From assembly GCF_037975245.1 (NCBI RefSeq), contig NC_092582.1, forward strand, positions 11,262,001-11,326,000: a stretch of 64,000 nt of DNA. Direction: 5' to 3'. The position numbers and the translations under genes were made by a program. The notes beneath the pieces were generated by a model. That model worked only from the letters and a program-made list of their open reading frames with translations. It made no database searches and was not told the DNA's origin. This document shows, piece by piece, positions 59,401-64,000 of the stretch. Source of the stretch: Apostichopus japonicus. Lineage: Eukaryota > Echinodermata > Holothuroidea > Aspidochirotida > Stichopodidae. Every line of letters starts with the position of its first letter. Positions within the stretch are counted from its first letter, which is position 1.

Positions 59401-62400
59401 TTACCTGTGATTACAAGCAGGACAGCGAACATGAACAAAATCCCTGACATCTGCAGGAACGAAGCTTGTGACTTTGGCTTTAACTCTGAACTTATTTGGG
59501 AGTTGAATACCTTTGGCTTCAGAGATGGACACAAATTTTATACGTTCGCAGTTCACTGTGACTGGGGAAGACAGGTGAGAAAATAAATTAAAATATGTTA
59601 ATCAAAATAAGAGAAATTCTTGGTTGGGAGAAGTCTCAAAAGCGTAAAAACAAAGGAGAAAAAAATCCTTAACTTCAAAGTTTTGTTAAATGAAATGGAA
59701 AAAAAAATGAATAACAAATTTGCATATGCCTCCAAGTCATAAGCTTGGGTTTCATAGAATTGTATATATTGTACACAAAACATTTCGTTACTCAGGGAAA
59801 GAAATCTGGCAAAAACTCATACTTACAAAATAATTTTTTTTCAACTTTGGTGTTAAAATAATATAATATTTATTATCAATATAAAGCAAGTTCTTAACCA
59901 ACCTGTATCAAATCTTTGCTTAGTAATCTCAGGGTAGTATTAACTCTGTAAAGTGTTGTTAGAACTGACTTGATATAACTCACATGATGCAAATCTTTGC
60001 ATGCATCTCAACTCCTCGGACACACTGTCTCTCTTTCTCCTGTTTGCATCTTTATCTCCATTTTTTGAGGGACCTCCTCCATCCTCACCATGTTTGTCCT
60101 CCCTAGTGGAGTCCTTGGACCTCTCATTTCTGGCGTTAGCTCCTGCCTCATTGCCTCTATCTGACGGTATCGTCCTCTCTCCAGGGATCTTTCCCAGCAG
60201 AGCGTCAAGCCTCCTGAAATTTAAAAGGACCACGTTGGACAAGACAATATCTCAGAATTGGAGTCAGAAGGAAGACACATGACACCAAGGATTTATCTCA
60301 AGAACTTAGTAACATCATTTATAATCTTCGAGGGAAACAAAGAACTGGATATATAGGCTTAAAGCAAACTTTATAGATAAAATGGGCTTGAGCAGCAACA
60401 CAAGACTCTCTAGGTTCAAACTTTATAGATGCAATTGGCTTGAACAGCAACTCTCTGGGTTCAAAACAGATGACATGCTAACTAAAATAAAAACTGAAGA
60501 AATATGGAAGAAACATGCTGCAAATACAGCACTAAATGACTGACTAATATTGTTCATTTTAAAGGGACTATATCAAGATAGCCTGTCCCAAAAAAGTACA
60601 CTTGACAAAATCATTGCAATAAAATAGGTTAAATAAATAATTTAAATTAAAGCCATACCTTTTCAGTGGAACGACAAGAGGTGAATCAGGAGATAGAATC
60701 TGGACATTTTTACCAAATGTGACCCCTTTGTGTAACACCAGTTCTACCTTGGTGCTTCCCATCGGAGGCAGAACGGCTCCTTTCCGAGGAAGAGGAGGGT
60801 ATCTTGGGGCGTGGAGGTTTGTCACTTTCACAAAATTTCCCGGCTAAATGAAGAGAAATGATTTATTTATTGACCTTTGTAATAAAATACATGAAACATA
60901 AAATGCGAGAATGGCTATACAGAAGCTTGAAAAGCAATCCTCTGTTGCTTGTATCCTAGCTGCTACAGAAGAAGCTGGAATACTAGGGGAACAGTACTCA
61001 AGATGTCTGGATGTCTCATACCTTCATTATTTTTATGCAGGTTCACTTAAAATCCAGACTAAAATATATAAAAATCGTATTTGCATATTTATCATTATTT
61101 TCCCATAAAATGTAAAGAAATTCTGGACTAGTTGAAGAGGCTGCATTTCTCACAAAGAAGATCTCTCAAGCAAAATGAAACACACCACTGTTGTTTGCTA
61201 TATTAGATGTTATGAATAAATGCAGCAAAATTTCATATCATTGAGAATTGCAAATCAATACTTGATTACCTGAAAACCTATAGAAAATTAAAGAGAAATT
61301 AATAATTTTAGCTTTTGATTTTTTGTTTCTTCTTTCCACTTTGGACAGAAAATTGATGTGGTTTTCTATTTTTGCAAAGCAGCCACCACAGGTTCTGTTA
61401 ATTCTGACCTTAATCTTCCGTCCATTCTCCATGTGATTATCATAGAGGCATATATCTTCTGCCATGGGGCCAGCCGTTTCGGCCAAACCTGGTATCATGG
61501 ACACACTGTAGTTGGTGCAATCCATCTTTCTACAAGGTCTATATGGAGACACAGTGAGGGAAGATAAACATTGTAAAATGATGTCATGAGATAAAATCCT
61601 AGAAATTAGATACAAAGCTGTAAAACTAATGCTTAAATGGTTTTAACATGGATGCAGTATGAACTAAAGGACTAGTCTCAATATATAATCATAGTATAAC
61701 CGGGGAAATTTATATTTGATGCAAAAGTTGTACGATCTCTTTTCCAAAATGCAAGCACTGAAGAGATCGCAAACAAGCACACCTGTGTTGTGCCTTTCGT
61801 TCAAAAATGACAAGACGTGAATGACTGTGTCTTGAAATTCACAAACGATGTCATGTCTGAATGAGACACTGTGTGGATGTTTACAAATTGAGAGGCAATT
61901 GCTTGAGAACAAGTGAACAGTTTGCTTGAGAACAAGTGAACACTATGCTTGAGAACAAGGGACCATTATTCACAATAAGAAGTGAACATTATGCTCGAGA
62001 ACAAGTGAACAGTTTGCTTGAGAACAAGTGAGCGCTATGTTTCAGAACAAGTGAGCATTATTCTTAATAAGAAGTGAGCATTATTCTTAATAAGAAGTGA
62101 ACATTATGCTTGAAGACAAGTGAACATTATTCTTGAGAACAAGTGAACATTATGTCTGAGAACAGAGGAACATTATTCTTAATAAGAAGTGAACAACATG
62201 CTTGAGGACAAGTGAACAGTTTGCTTGAGAACAAGTGAGCGCTATGTTTGAGAACAAGTGACCATTATTCTTAATAAGAAGTGAACATTATGCTTGAGGA
62301 TTAGTGAACACTATGCCTGACTACAAGTGAACATTATTCTTGAGAACAAGCGAACATTAATTCATTTCCTTTAACTGATGATTGTTATACAACTTATTGT

Positions 62401-64000
62401 CTGCTTATGTTCTTAATGTCTACTGGCCGTAAGATGTAAGTGCCACCTTTATGTCTACTGGCAAACAGTGAAATCCACTGGCAATTAGTCAGCAAAGACC
62501 CTGAATTTTGAGGCCCGAGTGTGAAGTCACCTAAACTTTTTCATATAGTCTTTTTTTCCAGTGAATAGGTTCCCACTTCAACCAGATATTCGTTTGCCCT
62601 CTTTTCTCATTTGTTTTTGTCAGGGAAAACAAAACAGGAAATGTGAGATGGATCCACTTACAGGTTCATTTTAGTTCCGTCCCAAACGTTGATGCAAACG
62701 CAGGATATATCACTCATTTCCACGGTCTTGATGACCTGGCAGGTCAGGTCAAAATACTGACTGGCTCTGACCTTGGAGAGGGTCATTACAGGTGGATCAT
62801 GGACTTCAACTGACACAACCTTCAAAGCAAATATAAAGGAAGTCAACATTAAAGATGACAATGTACATCCTATTGTGGGGAGAGGGGGTACGGGGGTGGT
62901 GGGAGGGGATGGGAAGAATATGACTTCTTATTAAGTTTTCTGTTATTCCAGTCAACTTATGAATCTATATTTAGTAAGTAATTTTCATATTCCAGCAAAT
63001 AATACTACGATGATGAATATTGATTCCACCTGCAAAATACTTGATCTCTGGATAGTGTGGTCATTACTCTAAAATATGTTTTATATATTTTCATTTTATG
63101 TTTCATGTTTAATTTGTATATTAAAAATGTTTTATATATTATTATGTGTAAAGATATTATTGTCAACCTACCGCATACTTTTTGGTAAAATTTCCTACGA
63201 AAAGGCCTGAAATCTTGATTCCAGCTTTTAGTATACAGCAATGACTAAACAATAATTATAATAAATAAACATATGAGGGGTGTGTTTGGGAGTGTATGCT
63301 TTGTTGCTAAGGGTGTTTGTTATGTTGCTAAGGGTATGACCAAGTCAAATCATCAAAATTAAACAGTGTTTTCAGTTATGGAGGGGTCTTCATTTGTGTT
63401 AGTGAAATACAATGAAAAACCAATAAAGATTGATCTCTGCAAAAGACAAAGCTTTCAAACCCGAACGTTGGACCAATTATTTTTTCCTTCCTTGCTGTAT
63501 GACATATTTTGTTTAAATTGCAGACTTTTCCCTACATAAATTATCTGTCTCAGTACCTGCTGCAGGTGTGAAGGTGGACCTGCGCTTTGAGCAGTTCCAT
63601 CTGTTTCGACTTCTGCTTCGGCAAGAAGAGCATCCTCGACGGCAGTCTCCAACTTCCTACAGCAAAACAATCAAGAGAGAAATTAAAACAAAAAAGAGCA
63701 AAAAACAAGTCCACCAAAATTTACACGACGGATAATGTGACATTTGTGCATAGACTTTGACGGTTTGTGAGTGCAATGAACAAATTACATTAAATGTCTG
63801 CAAGCCAAAAGTGTGCTCCATTGGATTTTGATTTTTGATTTTTGAACTTAAAAAAAATTACAAACTCGGTCAATCATGTATTGTCTTCAGACTAACCTCA
63901 TTAATGCTCGAACCTCGGCACTGTTCCGGTTTAACCTGACCATCCCTCGGCCGTATAACGTCCCATCGAGAAGTACGAACATGACCTTTGGATTGACCTT
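53237..64000 (-). CDS. POT1: protection of telomeres 1, 3' thirteen exons (5' end outside window)
   Basis: Shelterin subunit that binds the single-stranded telomeric overhang through OB1/OB2 and TPP1 through its C-terminal domain in the nucleus. Exons in transcript order: 64000-63897, 63656-63557, 62819-62662, 61538-61409, 60843-60659, 60213-59984, 59561-59405, 58892-58632, 57282-57128, 56612-56508, 55818-55672, 54648-54551, 53458-53237. All junctions keep phase, giving 683 residues in view. Matches to vertebrate POT1: OB2 with ASQYFDLTCQ and VWDGTKMN, then ICLYDNH. The C-terminal domain has FRVKAKVTSF..VHVRCPAC, the second CxxC LLCPRC, YLFKLNLEDN, and the final SLECCIKG...IYQLVDTLL. The central linker and the insert after the first CxxC are longer than in human POT1 and highly charged. 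OB1 is mostly outside the window. Confidence 0.92.
53976..54355 (-). mobile_element. TTAA-flanked MITE family, copy 3 (372 bp, POT1 intron)
   Basis: The element 53980-54351 is in inverse orientation to copies 1 and 2, with TTAA at 53976-53979 and 54352-54355. An extra stretch near 54196-54230 (GGGAGTTGTTATGGAACTCCC, itself a hairpin) is absent from the other copies. Confidence 0.85.
54551..54648 (-). CDS. POT1: POT1 penultimate exon
   Basis: Encodes MNYEYLFKLNLEDNSDSIEV, matching the vertebrate QYVFVMTFTLDDGTG region. Acceptor TTCTTGTAG, donor GCA|GTGAGT. Confidence 0.92.
54937..55735 (-). repeat. 90-bp minisatellite derived from a POT1 exon end and splice donor
   Basis: Nine units with donor cores near 54941, 55040, 55129, 55219, 55307, 55397, 55486, 55577 and 55668. 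The last is the real POT1 exon. On the minus strand each unit reads CAGAACCTGG, a C tract, GCCCTGATGCAAGCA|GTAAGT, then TTATAGTTATTCATCC. Units alternate strictly between two types (GGTATCAATATACTATG and GGCATCAAAATACTCTG). The 213-codon open frame across it is repeat read-through. Confidence 0.95.
55672..55818 (-). CDS. POT1: POT1 exon: second zinc CxxC
   Basis: Encodes ARDVITLCKNGLKLSQPP and then GIKLLCPRCCPDTS, positioned as the second zinc-binding pair. Donor AGCA|GTAAGT. The last ~50 nt and the donor form the founder unit of the 90-bp array in the following intron. Its C run is only 5 long, keeping the frame. Confidence 0.85.
56298..56336. repeat. (TA)n microsatellite
   Basis: About 19 uninterrupted TA units, followed about 100 bp later by another (AT)n run at 56445-56474. 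Confidence 0.95.
56395..56450. repeat. perfect 22-bp inverted repeat flanked by AT runs
   Basis: The arms 56395-56416 and 56429-56450 are exact inverse complements around a 12-nt loop TGTTCCACTAGT. Immediately upstream, GCTCTATGTCCATTGGACAGAGC (56369-56391) forms a second, shorter hairpin. Confidence 0.9.
56508..56612 (-). CDS. POT1: POT1 exon within C-terminal domain
   Basis: Encodes TLHQRLKVIQLEGKYGTVEV. The donor is taken as AATA|GTGAGA, because that phase joins the next exon in frame. An alternative stop lies 30 nt further in the open frame. Confidence 0.8.
56676..57112. repeat. about 30-bp minisatellite (POT1 intron)
   Basis: Variants of TATTCTGTACA followed by CATATCGCATACATA, about 14 diverged copies. 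The later ones change to ATGCCAACTT. The Tyr/Ile/His-rich 178-codon frame across it is repeat-derived. Confidence 0.85.
57128..57282 (-). CDS. POT1: POT1 exon: second basic low-complexity insert
   Basis: Encodes SPSKSTKRKQAEDSPES and RSPKRARRGESLSDS. KRKQ and PKRARR look like nuclear localisation signals. Acceptor CTTCCACAG, donor G|GTAAAG. Confidence 0.85.
57376..58193. repeat. 34-bp minisatellite, about 24 copies (POT1 intron)
   Basis: The highly homogeneous unit reads GGTCCAACAATGATAATAAC then AAAGGGTGATGTCA. Units differ mainly by GATAAT versus GACAAT and CCAAC versus CCAGC or CCTAC. Confidence 0.97.
58632..58892 (-). CDS. POT1: POT1 exon: basic Ser/Arg-rich insert
   Basis: Starts CGLSFLKDFPVKK and continues into SSRRHSPRRRKLRPPGSK and a Gln/Arg segment. 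It lies in the Holliday-junction-resolvase-like insertion of POT1C but is longer and more basic than the human segment. It may act as a nuclear localisation or DNA-contact patch (inference). Confidence 0.85.
59405..59561 (-). CDS. POT1: POT1 exon: C-terminal domain, first zinc CxxC
   Basis: Encodes PNKFRVKAKVTSFVPADVRD and VHVRCPACNH, aligned with the first zinc-binding Cys pair of POT1C. Confidence 0.95.
59984..60213 (-). CDS. POT1: POT1 exon: charged central linker
   Basis: 76 residues dominated by Arg, Lys, Asp, Glu and Gly (SKDSTREDKHGEDGGG and similar), ending RCMQRFAS. Predicted disordered. No conserved domain is expected here, so assignment rests on phase and splice sites. Confidence 0.8.
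60659..60843 (-). CDS. POT1: POT1 exon: OB2 end
   Basis: Encodes NFVKVTNLHAPRYPPL and VELVLHKGVTFGKNVQIL, matching the last OB2 strands. Acceptor ATTTAG, donor AG|GTATGG. Confidence 0.92.
61409..61538 (-). CDS. POT1: POT1 exon: OB2 middle
   Basis: Encodes DICLYDNHMENGRKIK. I end it at AAG|GTCAGA because phase 0 joins directly to PGNFVKVTNLH of the next exon and reproduces the spacing of vertebrate POT1. The longer open frame down to 61238 is intron read-through. Confidence 0.9.
61898..62358. repeat. about 23-bp minisatellite (POT1 intron)
   Basis: The unit is CTTGAGAACAAGTGAACA plus TTATG, about 19 copies, with a variant unit ATTCTTAATAAGAAGTGA interspersed. Confidence 0.9.
62662..62819 (-). 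CDS. POT1: POT1 exon: OB2 first half
   Basis: Encodes VRASQYFDLTCQVIKT and CINVWDGTKMN, the clearest POT1 signature in the window. Donor CT|GTAAGT. Confidence 0.95.
63557..63656 (-). CDS. POT1: POT1 exon: acidic OB1-OB2 linker
   Basis: Encodes KLETAVEDALLAEAEVETDG and a Ser/Pro/Gln end. Acceptor GCTGTAG, donor CAG|GTACTG. Longer than the corresponding human linker. Confidence 0.8.
63897..64000 (-). CDS. POT1: POT1 partial exon: end of OB1 (runs off window)
   Basis: Encodes VMFVLLDGTLYGRGMV and then SAEVRALM, matching the last strand and helix of OB1 by position. The donor AG|GTTAGT is at phase 2. The match to OB1 is weak on its own; phase and order support it. Confidence 0.75.

Noticed and set aside
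61238-61408. Longer form of the POT1 OB2 exon running to 61272 or beyond
   Set aside because: The phase does not fit the next exon, and the extra residues have no match in POT1; AAG|GTCAGA at 61409/61408 fits both.
1-64000. CRISPR arrays, bacterial operons or ribosome binding sites
   Set aside because: The window is clearly eukaryotic with spliced genes; the tandem arrays have no spacer-repeat structure of CRISPR type.

Overview
The window is AT-rich, intron-rich animal DNA. Introns have GT..AG ends, exons are short (70-374 nt), and the noncoding DNA is full of DNA-transposon relics, minisatellites and homopolymeric G/C tracts. The gene content and the POT1 and MAN1B1 sequences fit a non-vertebrate metazoan, probably a marine invertebrate. 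An echinoderm or other invertebrate deuterostome is my guess, but the phylum cannot be fixed from the sequence alone.

Layout. (1) 1-15.9 kb: no gene recognised. A 1.6-kb DNA-transposon relic flanked by TTAA carries a THAP zinc-finger fragment broken by a stop codon (Kolobok-like). The rest holds three short tandem duplications, a hAT-type MITE and a strong hairpin. (2) 15.9-26.7 kb, plus strand: the 3' exons of a type I membrane protein. They encode a PSI-like cysteine exon, one or two duplicated 33-nt phase-matched microexons, and a terminal exon with a transmembrane helix and an acidic tail. The architecture resembles plexin-domain-containing (PLXDC) proteins, but that identity is tentative. 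(3) 26.7-36.8 kb: intergenic, with minisatellites, MITEs and a 1,003-bp hAT-type element ending 230 bp upstream of the next start codon. (4) 36.8-46.2 kb, plus strand: a complete ten-exon gene for ER mannosyl-oligosaccharide 1,2-alpha-mannosidase (MAN1B1, GH47), 693 residues, with all key active-site residues. (5) 46.2-53.2 kb: a large minisatellite just 3' of MAN1B1, then sequence without recognisable genes. (6) 53.2-64.0 kb, minus strand: thirteen exons of POT1, the telomere single-strand binding shelterin subunit, running from the end of OB1 to the stop codon. Its 5' part lies beyond the window.

The three genes are functionally unrelated: cell surface or stroma, ER quality control, and telomere protection. 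MAN1B1 and POT1 are convergent. The most striking observation is in POT1. The 3' end of the exon that encodes the second zinc-binding CxxC, together with its splice donor, has been amplified into a strictly alternating A/B minisatellite of about nine 90-bp units. Eight of these lie in the following intron as decoy donor sites.
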